In this document: piece after piece, positions 52,811-61,834 of the stretch
Layout: each line of letters opens with the position of its first letter
How positions within the stretch are numbered: the stretch's first letter is position 1
Assembly (NCBI GenBank): GCA_017962445.1
Contig: JAGCVI010000031.1
Span: forward strand, 93,099 to 157,098
From: Bacteroidales bacterium
GTDB taxonomy: Bacteria > Bacteroidota > Bacteroidia > Bacteroidales > P3
Reading direction: 5' to 3'
DNA length: 64,000 nucleotides
Notes under the pieces: generated by a model
What the model saw: only the letters and a program-made list of their open reading frames with translations
Told to the model about the DNA's origin: nothing
The model's database searches: none
Translations under genes and position numbers: made by a program

Positions 52811-53368
52811 TTATGCTTCTCCGTTTATCATTTTTCCCAAGATTTTGCTGTCGCTGATGTTCAGCAATACATTCCAAAAATAGTTGCCGCCATCTCTGAC
52901 ACGAACAATGCCCTTGGATACACTTTCTGTCAAATAAGAACCGTCTTCAATTCTCAATGCGTTAATCCAAACATATTTCTTGCCATTCTCATCAACGCCG
53001 AAGACATATTGCCGTGTGTACCATTTCAGCTCTGGCCGAGTTTTTTGTCCATTGTTGTCATTTGTCTTTGGCATGATGTATATATATTTGCTTCGCAGTA
53101 ATTGTTCTGCCTCGCGCACATCTTCCATAGTAGGTTTGTACACTTTCTTTACAACTGCATCTTTATCATCATCAAGATAGTCAAGATAGTATTGTTTCAT
53201 GAAGACATAGCCGAGAATCGTGGTGTCGTCAGCATTTAGCGTGTCGTAGTCGCATTCGCGGACAGTCATCACGGAACCTTTTTCTTCGTTCTGTGCAAAA
53301 AGAGGAGTGTTGGCGACCATCGCCACCATCGCCGCGCATAGCATTAAGGTCTTGATGTGCATGTTCAT
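52811..53368 (-). CDS. Secreted protein of unknown function
   Basis: The 185-residue protein has a signal peptide (NTPLFAQ). The mature part contains an acidic central helix and a C-terminal stretch GGNYFWNVLLNISDSKILGKMI. The start could also be the Met at 53362. It is in the middle of a three-gene leftward group. No family recognised; the pattern is typical of small periplasmic proteins in Bacteroidales. Confidence 0.62.
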   Translation of the reverse strand: MNMHIKTLMLCAAMVAMVANTPLFAQNEEKGSVMTVRECDYDTLNADDTTILGYVFMKQYYLDYLDDDKDAVVKKVYKPTMEDVREAEQLLRSKYIYIMPKTNDNNGQKTRPELKWYTRQYVFGVDENGKKYVWINALRIEDGSYLTESVSKGIVRVRDGGNYFWNVLLNISDSKILGKMINGEA

Positions 53369-53379
53369 TGTTTAAGGGA

Positions 53380-54207
53380 TTAGTATGTCGTCAGGCTTTC
53401 GGGATTGATTTTGGGGATGTTGAAATCCGAATAGTTCGGCTCTGCCTGGTCAATGGTCATCTCCTTCTTCCGTTTCTCCATGAATTCCATCAGCTCCTGC
53501 TCGGTGATGTCGATGGCCTTCATGTTCTTCCGGTTATAGTAGCGCAGGCACTCGACATTGAAGCGGGCCCACGAGCGCAGGCTGTGTATCATCAGCAGTT
53601 TCTGCCTCATGCCAGGGTCGCGGGCAATTTTGGCAGCTTTTGTCTCGCCGGGATATTGGTCTGGATGGGACGCTATCTCGTTGAATGTGTTGGATAAATC
53701 CTCCTGATAGTTATTCCATTTCTCTTCGCAAAGACGCATCAAAGAAAAACTTTTGCCAACCATGTCGATGAATTGGAAGTTGCCCATGTTCTTCCACGTC
53801 TCGATGTTGTTGGAGAAGATGTTCTCAGTAGATTTGTCGTAGTTAAGATAATTGATATTAATAGCTTTCGATATGATAGGCAGCAACTCATCTTGGCTCA
53901 TCTTGTCCAGTGAGTCTTTTGGTATGTTCAACAACCAAGTTGTGGCAGTGTCGGCGTATGCCGCCATAATCCACAGTGAGTCGAGCTGTTGCGCAAAGGT
54001 CTCGATGTTGCTCATCACCATCATGGCCGTCAGGCGACGGTCTTTGGCTCGTTGATGTTTTTGTATGATTTGTGCTGTGCCGAAGGTTAGCACTAGCGAC
54101 ACGGTGGTGCCGAGCACCAACATGCCGATTTGTTTCCAGAATCCGCCGTGCTTGCCTGAGGGCTTAATCTCGGGCGGTGTTACTATTTCAAGATTTTCCA
54201 TTGGCAA
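53380..54207 (-). CDS. Membrane-anchored protein of unknown function
   Basis: The 275-residue protein has a short cytosolic N-terminus, a transmembrane helix at about residues 28-48 (IGMLVLGTTVSLVLTFGTAQII) and a helical, mostly periplasmic domain of about 220 residues with conserved-looking Trp and Asn (LDSLWIMAAYADTATTW, EKWNNYQEDLSNTFNE). This layout resembles a family of Bacteroidota proteins of unknown function (similar to DUF6090), but the match is only by eye. First gene of the group with two secreted proteins. Confidence 0.6.
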   Translation of the reverse strand: MPMENLEIVTPPEIKPSGKHGGFWKQIGMLVLGTTVSLVLTFGTAQIIQKHQRAKDRRLTAMMVMSNIETFAQQLDSLWIMAAYADTATTWLLNIPKDSLDKMSQDELLPIISKAININYLNYDKSTENIFSNNIETWKNMGNFQFIDMVGKSFSLMRLCEEKWNNYQEDLSNTFNEIASHPDQYPGETKAAKIARDPGMRQKLLMIHSLRSWARFNVECLRYYNRKNMKAIDITEQELMEFMEKRKKEMTIDQAEPNYSDFNIPKINPESLTTY

Positions 54208-54280
54208 TAATTATATTATGATTCGGCTTTTTGTTTCGTCCGGTGACTTCGACAACGTGGCTTTGGATGATTTTATCCGA

Positions 54281-54991
54281 TTATCTAAAATACACTTCTG
54301 TGGCACCAACGCCGTATTTTGACATTGGGGCTTCGAAGAAATGGATGTTGTCGTATTGCTTCAATTCTTTGATTATCTCGTCTTTGAGTATTCCTTTGCC
54401 GACACCGTGTATGAAGGTCACTTTCTTCATCTTGTTGGCAAAAGCGTGGTTCATGCAGAGACGGAAGTAATGCATCTGGATTTCGAAAGCCTCGTGGGCG
54501 CTCAGGTCTCCGGGACGCTCGCTCAGCATGTCGATGTGGAGGTCGACCTCGGCTTCGCCAGGATTCACCTGGTGCTGCAGGAGTATGTTGTCAGTCAGCG
54601 TGTGCGTGTTTTGCTGCTGCACGTTGCTGAGCTGTTTCTTGAGTTTTGCAATCTGGTCTTTCAGATTTGCCACTTGGCTTTTGAGTTGTTTTATTTCCTC
54701 CTCAGGAGTAATTGGTACGGCTGCCTTTAGTGCCGCCGCAGCCTTCGAGGTGGAGTCGAAAACAGACGGCAATGGAGTGCCTTTGCCTTTGAGGTGTTCT
54801 TCCATAGTGGCGTTGAACATCTTGGCTGCACCTTGCTGGTCGGCCATCCGTATCAGCTCTTCTGGCTGCATGGGAATGTCGAATCCCGTGTCGTCTTGTA
54901 CAAATATGAAATCGTCGGTGACTTTGGTGACGATGCCGCCGCCGATTTGGTTAAGGAATTTGACTTTATCGCCTGGTTCGAAATGTGACAT
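54281..54991 (-). CDS. DUF2027/Smr-domain protein
   Basis: Starting at ATG 54991 (MSHFEPGDKVKFLNQIGGG) the protein has 236 residues. The N-terminal region with GDKVKF and TKVTDDFIFVQDDTGFDIP is a small SH3-like/DUF2027 domain. A coiled-coil of about 40 residues (EEEIKQLKSQVANLKDQIAKLKK) follows, then a C-terminal Smr nuclease domain with VDLHID and HGVGKGILKDEI. In typical Smr domains the first motif is DLHG; here it is DLHI, so activity may be changed. Smr domains act on nucleic acids. The gene lies directly downstream of mpl. Confidence 0.82.
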   Translation of the reverse strand: MSHFEPGDKVKFLNQIGGGIVTKVTDDFIFVQDDTGFDIPMQPEELIRMADQQGAAKMFNATMEEHLKGKGTPLPSVFDSTSKAAAALKAAVPITPEEEIKQLKSQVANLKDQIAKLKKQLSNVQQQNTHTLTDNILLQHQVNPGEAEVDLHIDMLSERPGDLSAHEAFEIQMHYFRLCMNHAFANKMKKVTFIHGVGKGILKDEIIKELKQYDNIHFFEAPMSKYGVGATEVYFR

Positions 54992-55013
54992 GGTTAAGTT
55001 AGTGATTTCTGGT

Positions 55014-56384
55014 TTATTGTTTAAGGATTTCATCCGCAAGGATGGCGAAGTCTATGCCGTCGAAGTTTCCGCTGGACATCATCAGCAGATTGCTGGGGCT
55101 GTCGTTGTTGCGGAATAATGTTATGACGAAATCTATCATCTCTTTGCTGTCGGTGAAGACCTTCACGTCGCCGCCAAATGCCTCGCGGACGGCTTCAGGG
55201 TCGAGTGGAGGCAACTTTTTGAGTTGCAATGCGTGCTGGCTGAAGTAGACGCAACGCACGTCAGCCTCGTTCATAGTGTTGCGGTATTGCTGCAGGAATT
55301 CTTGCGTCAGCGAGCTGAAGGTGTGGAGCTCCATGCAGGCCACAAGGCGTCGGTCGGGGTATTGCTCGCGCATGGCGTGGATGGTGGCGCGAAGCTTCGA
55401 CGGTGCATGGGCAAAGTCTTTGTAGACGGCGCAGCTGTCGTTTTTCTTTACCAGCTCCAGACGCTTGCTGGCGCCACCGAAACTGCTGATCGCCTCGTTG
55501 AACTGGTCGTCTCTGATGCCTATCTCGCTGCATGCGTAGCGTGCGGCTGTGAGGTTCAGCAGATTGTGTCGTCCAAAGATGTTCAAGGCTACCGGAGTGT
55601 CATAACCGGTGAGATAGGTGATACCGTCAGTCACCTTGTATTCGGGTACATCGTAAGGCAGTTTGGCAATATCGGTGCGTTTGTTGTGAAGAGCCACGTC
55701 GTGCACCTCCTTGTCGTCGTCGCAGTAGATAAGCGTTCCGCCCTCTTCGATGAGGTCAACGTATTTAGCGAACTGTTCCTTGTAGATGTCGAATGTCGGA
55801 AACACGTTGATGTGGTCCCATTCTATGCCGGTGATTATGGCCACGTTGGGTTTGTATAAATGGAACTTGGGCATGCGGTCGATAGGAGAGGTGAGGTACT
55901 CGTCGCCTTCAATCACCATAACCTTCGCAGTGTGCGAAAGGCGTACCATCACGTCGAAACCTTTGAGCTGAGCTCCGACCATATAGTCTGCCTCTATACC
56001 GCAATGTGCCAGTACGTGCAGTATCATTGCCGTTGTCGTCGTCTTGCCGTGCGAGCCGCCGACAACTATGCGCAGCTTGTCTTTCGACTGTTCGTACAGG
56101 TATTCGGGATAACTGTATATCTTCAACCCCAGTTCCTGTGCACGCAGCAGTTCGGGATTGTCGATGCGTGCGTGCATGCCAAGCACGACAGCGTCGAGCT
56201 CTTTTGTGATGCGCTCAGGGTACCAACCCTCTTTGTCGGGCAGAAGGCCTGCGTTTGCAAGCCGTGTCTTGGCGGGGTCGAAAATCTCGTCGTCCGAGCC
56301 TGTTACAGTATATCCTTTCTGGTGCAACGCAAGTGCCAGGTTGTGCATCGCACTTCCGCCGATGGCTATAAAATGTACTCGCAT
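55014..56384 (-). CDS. mpl: UDP-N-acetylmuramate:L-Ala-gamma-D-Glu-meso-DAP ligase
   Basis: The 456-residue Mur ligase family protein recycles murein tripeptide by joining it to UDP-MurNAc. It has the MurC-like N-terminus (IAIGGSAMHNLALALHQKGYTVTGSDD), the ATP-binding GGSHGKTTTTAMI near residue 110 and FGRHNLLNLTAARYA in the middle domain, and a C-terminal domain with YKDFAHAPSKLRATI. Methionine at 56384 is the family start. A perfect 14-bp palindrome lies 25 bp upstream. Confidence 0.93.
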   Translation of the reverse strand: MRVHFIAIGGSAMHNLALALHQKGYTVTGSDDEIFDPAKTRLANAGLLPDKEGWYPERITKELDAVVLGMHARIDNPELLRAQELGLKIYSYPEYLYEQSKDKLRIVVGGSHGKTTTTAMILHVLAHCGIEADYMVGAQLKGFDVMVRLSHTAKVMVIEGDEYLTSPIDRMPKFHLYKPNVAIITGIEWDHINVFPTFDIYKEQFAKYVDLIEEGGTLIYCDDDKEVHDVALHNKRTDIAKLPYDVPEYKVTDGITYLTGYDTPVALNIFGRHNLLNLTAARYACSEIGIRDDQFNEAISSFGGASKRLELVKKNDSCAVYKDFAHAPSKLRATIHAMREQYPDRRLVACMELHTFSSLTQEFLQQYRNTMNEADVRCVYFSQHALQLKKLPPLDPEAVREAFGGDVKVFTDSKEMIDFVITLFRNNDSPSNLLMMSSGNFDGIDFAILADEILKQ

Positions 56385-56408
56385 AATCTAGGTGTATTTT
56401 TATGTATA

Positions 56409-56422
56409 AACGTTGCAACGTT
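56409..56422. promoter_or_regulatory. 14-bp perfect palindrome upstream of mpl
   Basis: AACGTTGCAACGTT is self-complementary and lies 25-38 bp upstream of the mpl start, where a promoter or operator would be. No TAnnTTTG is evident nearby. Confidence 0.35.
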
Positions 56423-56517
56423 GTATATATTTTCTCGGCAGTGATTTATTTTACAATATATACAATAATAATATTATTGCCGCGTTATCAACTATAAATT
56501 AATTAATTGATTGTATT

Positions 56518-56919
56518 ATGGGAAACACTTGTATTGTCAATGGCCGGCGTGTTGCGTCGGACCGTATCTCGACTCTCGGAAACAATGAAATCTTCGTTTT
56601 TGGCAGCAACATCCAAGGTATGCATGGCGGTGGTGCAGCAAGGTTTGCCTACAATAATTTCGGTGCCGAATGGGGAGTGGGCGAGGGCCTGACAGGCCGG
56701 ACTTACGCTTTGCCGACCATGGAAGGCTACGAGTCGATGAAACAGGCTGTCGGACGTTTCACCGAATGTGCCCGCCAGCATCCAGAACTGACATTCCTTG
56801 TTACTGCTATTGGTTGTGGCATTGCAGGCTATACCCCTCGTGAGGTCGCTCCTTTGTTCAAAGAGGCATTGAAACTTGAGAATGTGTTCCTTCCGCAAAT
56901 TTTTGTTGATATAATATAA
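56518..56919 (+). CDS. A1S_2505-type (phage non-structural-like) protein
   Basis: The 133-residue protein contains the family phrases NEIFVFGSNIQGMHGGGAAR near residues 23-42 and TFLVTAIGCGIAGYTPREVAPLF near 99-121. This family is annotated after an Acinetobacter protein and related phage proteins, and its glycine-rich loops recall macro-domain or nucleotide-binding folds. The function is unknown. It is followed after 6 bp by a YD-repeat-like secreted protein gene on the same strand; whether they act together is not clear. Confidence 0.75.
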   Translation: MGNTCIVNGRRVASDRISTLGNNEIFVFGSNIQGMHGGGAARFAYNNFGAEWGVGEGLTGRTYALPTMEGYESMKQAVGRFTECARQHPELTFLVTAIGCGIAGYTPREVAPLFKEALKLENVFLPQIFVDII

Positions 56920-56925
56920 CCGATA

Positions 56926-57741
56926 ATGAAACGTAAATTATTTCTTTTTGTGGCGCTGTTGCCTTTGGGTTTTCAGCTTAATGCCCAGCAATTAAATGCA
57001 CCCCATCTTTCTCCCAGTGGTTTGTTCGACACCGATCTGCGTGGTCCTGTGAAAATGGTCAAGACCGTTTACCGTGACTCCATGATGGACATGACATCCA
57101 CTGTTACCAATTATTACAACAAGGCGGGATTGCTCGAAAGGACCGTTCATAAGTCTTTTGACGGTTTTTCGATGGAGGAAAGATACCAATACAACAAGTC
57201 TGGTAAACTCGTTTGCTATAGGAATGACTTTCTTCAGATTTCTTACTTCGAATATGACAAAAGAGGCTGTCTGACTCGTATTGTCGATGTGGATAGTACG
57301 GATGAAAGTAATATTGCATATGATACTACTCTGATAGAATGTGATGCAAACGGTAGGGTGAAGTATGTGAAAACAGCAGTTAAATCGGCATATTATCCAA
57401 CAATCATCCGTACCGACACTATTGTCTACGATGCCAATGGGCGTATCGCATCCATACTAAAAGGTTCTGGCTCTAACCATTACACATACAATAGCAATGG
57501 TCATATGCTGACAGAAAAGAACGCAAAAAACGGATGTACCTATAATGTCTACAATGACAAGGGGTTTATAGTATCGACGCGATTTGAAAGTACAAGTAAA
57601 ACGAATCCTGTCTATAACCGCCATGAATACTCCTATTCCGGCAAATACGACAAACATGGCAACTGGTTGCGCCGCCTTGATGTTGAAATAGACAATGGTA
57701 GTACTATCATTGAGACTCGAACCATTACATATTACCCCTGA
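56926..57741 (+). CDS. Secreted YD-repeat-like protein, copy 1
   Basis: The 271-residue protein has a signal peptide (LNAQ). The mature part is made of short repeats of YxxxGxL type, as in RHS/YD proteins: YYNKAGLLERTV, YQYNKSGKLVCY, EYDKRGCLTRIV, ECDANGRVKYV, VYDANGRIASI, YTYNSNGHMLT, VYNDKGFIVS and, near the end, KYDKHGNWLRRL. It is paralogous to the product of 57796-58572. Such proteins in Bacteroidales are of unknown role. It lies 6 bp after the A1S_2505-type gene. Confidence 0.72.
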   Translation: MKRKLFLFVALLPLGFQLNAQQLNAPHLSPSGLFDTDLRGPVKMVKTVYRDSMMDMTSTVTNYYNKAGLLERTVHKSFDGFSMEERYQYNKSGKLVCYRNDFLQISYFEYDKRGCLTRIVDVDSTDESNIAYDTTLIECDANGRVKYVKTAVKSAYYPTIIRTDTIVYDANGRIASILKGSGSNHYTYNSNGHMLTEKNAKNGCTYNVYNDKGFIVSTRFESTSKTNPVYNRHEYSYSGKYDKHGNWLRRLDVEIDNGSTIIETRTITYYP

Positions 57742-57795
57742 TCAAAATAATAGAGTACCTGTTTCTCAATTGTTTTCTCCCAAAAATCAACGAAT

Positions 57796-58572
57796 ATGAA
57801 ATATAGATGTTTTCCTCTAATTATATTGATGGCACTGGGTTTGCATCTCCATGCTCAATCCGATAAGCCTCAGAGTCTCTCTGATTTGAATCTCAAAGGA
57901 GCTGTCAAGACTGTGAAAACCTTTTATGAAGGTGACGGGTATCCGTATGTCAAGACGGAACAGTTCAATCGGTCTGGTCTTCTGGAGATTGTGTCTTATG
58001 ATGGGGCACTGCGTAGCGGTAAGACTAAATATACTTATGACAAGCAGGGTAGACTTGTCAAGAAGGATTATTTTGACTTCAACCGCACCTTGACAGAATA
58101 CATCTATGACAAGAAGGGTTGTTTGGTGCGTAAAAACATTGTGACATACGAAGAGGAGGGCGATACTGTACACGAGGCAGTGGAGTACATCAATGGCAAT
58201 GACTGCAAGCCGAGGTTCATCAAAGATAATGATGGGACAACAGACTCCCTTGTTTACGATAAGAACGGTCGCCTTATCTCTTTATGGAATCAGAGTTATC
58301 GGACTGATTACACCTATGACGATGCCGGGCGTCTGTTGTCGGAAGACAATAATAGAGGCGAGACTGTCACTTACTTTGTCTACGACGGCAATGGCTCTCT
58401 CGTTGAAACCTGGACAACCCGTGACGGAAAGGAAATCGAGCGTTCCCGATTTGAGGTCTCAGGAAAGCTCGATGCCAAAGGCAACTGGTTGACCCAGAAA
58501 TTAACCTATTCTGATGAAAATGGTACGAGAACCGAAACCATTACCAGGACTATAGAGTACTATTCCAAATAG
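57796..58572 (+). CDS. Secreted YD-repeat-like protein, copy 2
   Basis: The 258-residue protein is a tandem paralogue of the 56926-57741 product: same signal peptide type (LHAQ), same opening (LNLKGAVKTVKTFY versus TDLRGPVKMVKTVY), the same series of YDKxGRLV repeats, and the same ending with LDAKGNWL followed by a TRTIEYY-like strand. Separated from copy 1 by 54 bp, so probably a recent local duplication in one operon. Role unknown. Confidence 0.72.
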   Translation: MKYRCFPLIILMALGLHLHAQSDKPQSLSDLNLKGAVKTVKTFYEGDGYPYVKTEQFNRSGLLEIVSYDGALRSGKTKYTYDKQGRLVKKDYFDFNRTLTEYIYDKKGCLVRKNIVTYEEEGDTVHEAVEYINGNDCKPRFIKDNDGTTDSLVYDKNGRLISLWNQSYRTDYTYDDAGRLLSEDNNRGETVTYFVYDGNGSLVETWTTRDGKEIERSRFEVSGKLDAKGNWLTQKLTYSDENGTRTETITRTIEYYSK

Positions 58573-58581
58573 GATGTCTTT

Positions 58582-60417
58582 TTATTCGTCCTTGTAGCCG
58601 GCGGCGATGCGGGCGCGTTTGCGCTCAATCTCGTCAAGAATAATCTTGCGTATACGGAGGTGTGACGGGGTGATTTCCAAGTACTCGTCGTCACGGATAT
58701 ATTCCATAGCCTCTTCCAGACTGAACTTTATGGCAGGTGTACATGTCGACTTTTCGTCGGCACTCTTGGTGCGCATATTGGTGAGGTTCTTGGCAGTGAC
58801 GACATTGATGACGATGTCGTTGCCAGGACGCAGGCTTTCGCCAATGACCTCGCCGGCGTAGACTTGGTCACCTGGCTCGATGAAGAAAGGTCCGCGGTCT
58901 TGCAGCTTGCTGATGCTGTAGGCTGTGGCTTCGCCGGTTTCTTTGGCGATAAGGGCACCGTATTTATGGTCGTCGATGTCGCCCTTCCAAGGTTGGAATT
59001 CAAGAAAACGACTGGCAATGACGGCCTCGCCGTTGGTGGCTGTTAGCAGTGTGTTGCGCAGACCTATAATGCCGCGGCTTGGGATTGTGAAGTCGAGTTG
59101 CACGCGGTCACCTTTGGTGTCGATGGTTCCCACTTCTCCTTTGCGACGAGTGACGACGTCAATGACTTTGCTGCTGAATTCTTCGGGCACAAGGACTGTC
59201 AGTTGCTCAATAGGTTCGCATTTATGGCCGTCGATCTCTTTGATGATGACTTTCGGCTGGCCAACCTGAAGCTCATAGCCTTCGCGGCGCATGGTCTCGA
59301 TAAGTATGGAGAGATGCAGAATGCCGCGGCCGAAGACGAGCAGCGAGTCGGGCGAATTCGTCTCCTCGACACGCATTGCAAGGTTTTTCTCCAATTCGTG
59401 ATAAAGACGTTCGCGTATATGTCGGCTTGTTACGTACTTTCCTTCTTTGCCGAAGAATGGTGAGTTGTTGATAGTGAACAGCATGCTCATCGTCGGTTCG
59501 TCAACCTTGATTGGCGGCAGCGGCTCAGGGCTCTCGTTGTCGCAGATGGTGTCGCCGATTTCGAACATGACATTCTTGTCCAGGTCGAGCAGGACTGCGC
59601 ATATTTCGCCTGCCTCGACGACATTCTTTGTGCGTTCCTTACCAAGTCCTTCGAAAGTATACAGCTCTTTTATCTTGCTGTGAATCTGGGTGCCGTCGCG
59701 TTTCACAAGGCAGATGGATTGTCCGGCCTGAAGGGTTCCGCGATGCAGTCGCCCCACAGCGATACGTCCAAGATAGCTGCTGTAGTCAAGGCTCGAGAGC
59801 ATCATTTGGGTGTTGCCTTCGGGAACGATGGGGGAGGGGATGTTGTCGATTATCAAATCCATAAGATAGCTGATGTCGTCAGTCGGATTGTTCCAGTCGG
59901 CTCCCATCCATCCCTGCTTGGCACTGCCGTAGGCTGTCGGGAAATCGAGTTGCTCATTGTTGGCTCCGAGGTTGAACATCAGGTCGAAGACAGCCTCTTG
60001 TGTCTGTTCAGGGTCGCAGTTGGGTTTGTCGACCTTGTTGATGACCACTATGGGTTTCAGTCCGAGTTCAATGGCTTTCTGCAAAACAAAACGCGTCTGT
60101 GGCATCGGTCCCTCGAAAGCGTCGACCACCAGCAGTACACCGTCGGCCATGTTGAGCACACGCTCCACCTCACCTCCGAAGTCGCTATGGCCTGGTGTGT
60201 CAATGATATTGATCTTATATCCTTTGTAACGGACGGAAACGTTTTTTGAAAGGATGGTTATTCCGCGTTCGCGTTCAAGGTCGTTGTTGTCAAGGATAAG
60301 ATCGCCGGTTTCCTGGTTGTCGCGAAAAAGTTTGGCTTGGTGCAGCATTCGGTCGACAAGCGTGGTCTTTCCATGGTCGACGTGTGCTATAATTGCCACA
60401 TTACGAATATTTTGCAT
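58582..60417 (-). CDS. typA: Translational GTPase TypA/BipA
   Basis: The 611-residue ribosome-associated GTPase has G1 AHVDHGKTT at residues 11-19, [15 protein letters not shown] (G3), VVINKVDKP (G4), an EF-G-like domain II and the BipA-specific C-terminal domain ([20 protein letters not shown], ending in [12 protein letters not shown]). It is important for ribosome assembly and stress responses. It is monocistronic with a TATTTTTG promoter on the minus strand and converges on the YD-repeat genes. Confidence 0.96.
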   Translation of the reverse strand: MQNIRNVAIIAHVDHGKTTLVDRMLHQAKLFRDNQETGDLILDNNDLERERGITILSKNVSVRYKGYKINIIDTPGHSDFGGEVERVLNMADGVLLVVDAFEGPMPQTRFVLQKAIELGLKPIVVINKVDKPNCDPEQTQEAVFDLMFNLGANNEQLDFPTAYGSAKQGWMGADWNNPTDDISYLMDLIIDNIPSPIVPEGNTQMMLSSLDYSSYLGRIAVGRLHRGTLQAGQSICLVKRDGTQIHSKIKELYTFEGLGKERTKNVVEAGEICAVLLDLDKNVMFEIGDTICDNESPEPLPPIKVDEPTMSMLFTINNSPFFGKEGKYVTSRHIRERLYHELEKNLAMRVEETNSPDSLLVFGRGILHLSILIETMRREGYELQVGQPKVIIKEIDGHKCEPIEQLTVLVPEEFSSKVIDVVTRRKGEVGTIDTKGDRVQLDFTIPSRGIIGLRNTLLTATNGEAVIASRFLEFQPWKGDIDDHKYGALIAKETGEATAYSISKLQDRGPFFIEPGDQVYAGEVIGESLRPGNDIVINVVTAKNLTNMRTKSADEKSTCTPAIKFSLEEAMEYIRDDEYLEITPSHLRIRKIILDEIERKRARIAAGYKDE

Positions 60418-60443
60418 TGATTATTCTGATTTTTGTCAAATTG

Positions 60444-60451
60444 CAAAAATA
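60444..60451 (-). promoter_or_regulatory. -7 element of typA
   Basis: On the minus strand TATTTTTG followed by CA, about 30 bp before the ATG at 60417. No clear -33 TTTG. Confidence 0.6.
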
Positions 60452-60497
60452 CAAAAAAATGTGGAAATTCTCTTCAACTTTAAAAGCTCCGACAATT

Positions 60498-60953
60498 TCA
60501 TTGCTTCTCTGTCAGAGTGAAGCTGCGGAAACGCGAGGTCGTCGATGATGTCTCGCGGACGCGTACCAATTTGTCGCCGAAATGCATGGTTTTGTCATCG
60601 CTGTTGGGGTTCTCGGTGTGGTAGACTTGGAACAGGCGATTGAAGTCGCGTAGGAAATCGGCACTGCGAACATCGAGAATGATTTCATAGCATATCTCGT
60701 TCGTAGGATCCATCTTGAAGGTACAGCGATATTCTGCGGTATTGATAATCATCACGCCTTCGACATGGTTGCCGGCAGGCATATATGTTATGTCGAACGA
60801 CTGGCTCTCAGCTCTTTCGTTGCCTACAAAGGCTCCGAGCGATTGCACGATGTGGTGTGCGTCGCGGCCTATCTGCTCCACGATATACGAGGCTTGGGCT
60901 CTTGTTGTCAGTGCGGCAAAGGCCAACAGTATGATTAATAATGTCTTTTTCAT
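60498..60953 (-). CDS. Small secreted protein of unknown function
   Basis: The 151-residue protein has a signal peptide (TTRAQ) followed by a single strand-rich domain (SFDITYMPAGNHVEGVMIINTAEYRCTF) with one short helix (SADFLRDFNRLFQVYH). No motif was recognised. It starts 3 bp after the stop of the nucleoside phosphorylase gene and is probably its operon partner. Confidence 0.6.
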   Translation of the reverse strand: MKKTLLIILLAFAALTTRAQASYIVEQIGRDAHHIVQSLGAFVGNERAESQSFDITYMPAGNHVEGVMIINTAEYRCTFKMDPTNEICYEIILDVRSADFLRDFNRLFQVYHTENPNSDDKTMHFGDKLVRVRETSSTTSRFRSFTLTEKQ

Positions 60954-60956
60954 GCT

Positions 60957-61826
60957 TTATAGTAGGCTGTCCATAATCTTGGTTATGGAATTCTTCATAA
61001 GGTCGTGGTACTCATTGATAAAGGTGCCGTCGGCGCGGTTGGCGATGATAAGACAGACGGTCAATGCGTTGTGACCCATCAGTGCCGACAAACCATAGAT
61101 GGCTGATGTCTCCATTTCCAGATTTGTGACTTTTAGTCCATCCCACTTGAATGCGGAGAGTTTTTCGTTCAAATCTTTGATGCTCGGTGCAATGCGTATA
61201 TTGCGACCTTGAGGGGCGTAAAAACCCGGTGCCGTTGCAGTGATGCCTAGCGTCATTTTGTCGGCTACACGATTCAGCAACTCTTGGCTTGCCTTGACAC
61301 AGTATGGACGTGCGAAGCGCTCACCGAACTGCATATGGCTGCAGAAAGCCTGAGTCATCGCCTCTTCGAGCTGGTTGTCGTTGTGCTCGTAGTAGTTGAG
61401 CAGGCCGTCGAGCCCTATGGCGTAGGCCGAAGCCACAAGTGATCCTACGGGTATTTCGCTGTGCAGCGACCCAGAGGTGCCAATGCGGATCATGTTAAGG
61501 GTACGATGGCTTGTCTTGACGGTACGGCTTTTCAGGTCGATATTGGCAGCTGCATCGAGTTCGGTGACGACGATGTCAATATTGTCGCAGCCCATTCCGG
61601 TGCTGAGAGCAGTGAAACGATGCCCTTTGTAAGTTCCTGTCAGGGCATGCAGTTCACGGTTAAGGCTTTCGAATTCAATGCTGTCAAAGAGTTCCTTGAA
61701 CATGTTTACACGTGCAGGGTCACCAACCAGGAATATGTCGTCGGCGAGATTGTCACCTGTCATATTGATATGGTAAAGGCTCCCTGAGGGAGCCAGTACC
61801 AATTCGCTTGATTTTATCATTTCCAT
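60957..61826 (-). CDS. udp: Nucleoside phosphorylase (uridine phosphorylase-like)
   Basis: The 289-residue protein belongs to the PNP/UDP family: GDNLADDIFLVGDPARV near the start, STGMGCDNIDIVVTEL with the phosphate-binding loop, RIGTSGSL near residue 113 and VTNLEMETSAIYGLSALMGH with the purine/pyrimidine-site Glu and Met. It splits a nucleoside to base and ribose-1-phosphate for salvage. Uridine is the likely substrate but the sequence does not exclude another nucleoside. It sits between a Ser/Thr-rich repeat protein gene and a small secreted protein gene. Confidence 0.82.
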   Translation of the reverse strand: MEMIKSSELVLAPSGSLYHINMTGDNLADDIFLVGDPARVNMFKELFDSIEFESLNRELHALTGTYKGHRFTALSTGMGCDNIDIVVTELDAAANIDLKSRTVKTSHRTLNMIRIGTSGSLHSEIPVGSLVASAYAIGLDGLLNYYEHNDNQLEEAMTQAFCSHMQFGERFARPYCVKASQELLNRVADKMTLGITATAPGFYAPQGRNIRIAPSIKDLNEKLSAFKWDGLKVTNLEMETSAIYGLSALMGHNALTVCLIIANRADGTFINEYHDLMKNSITKIMDSLL

Positions 61827-61834
61827 TGTTAGAC

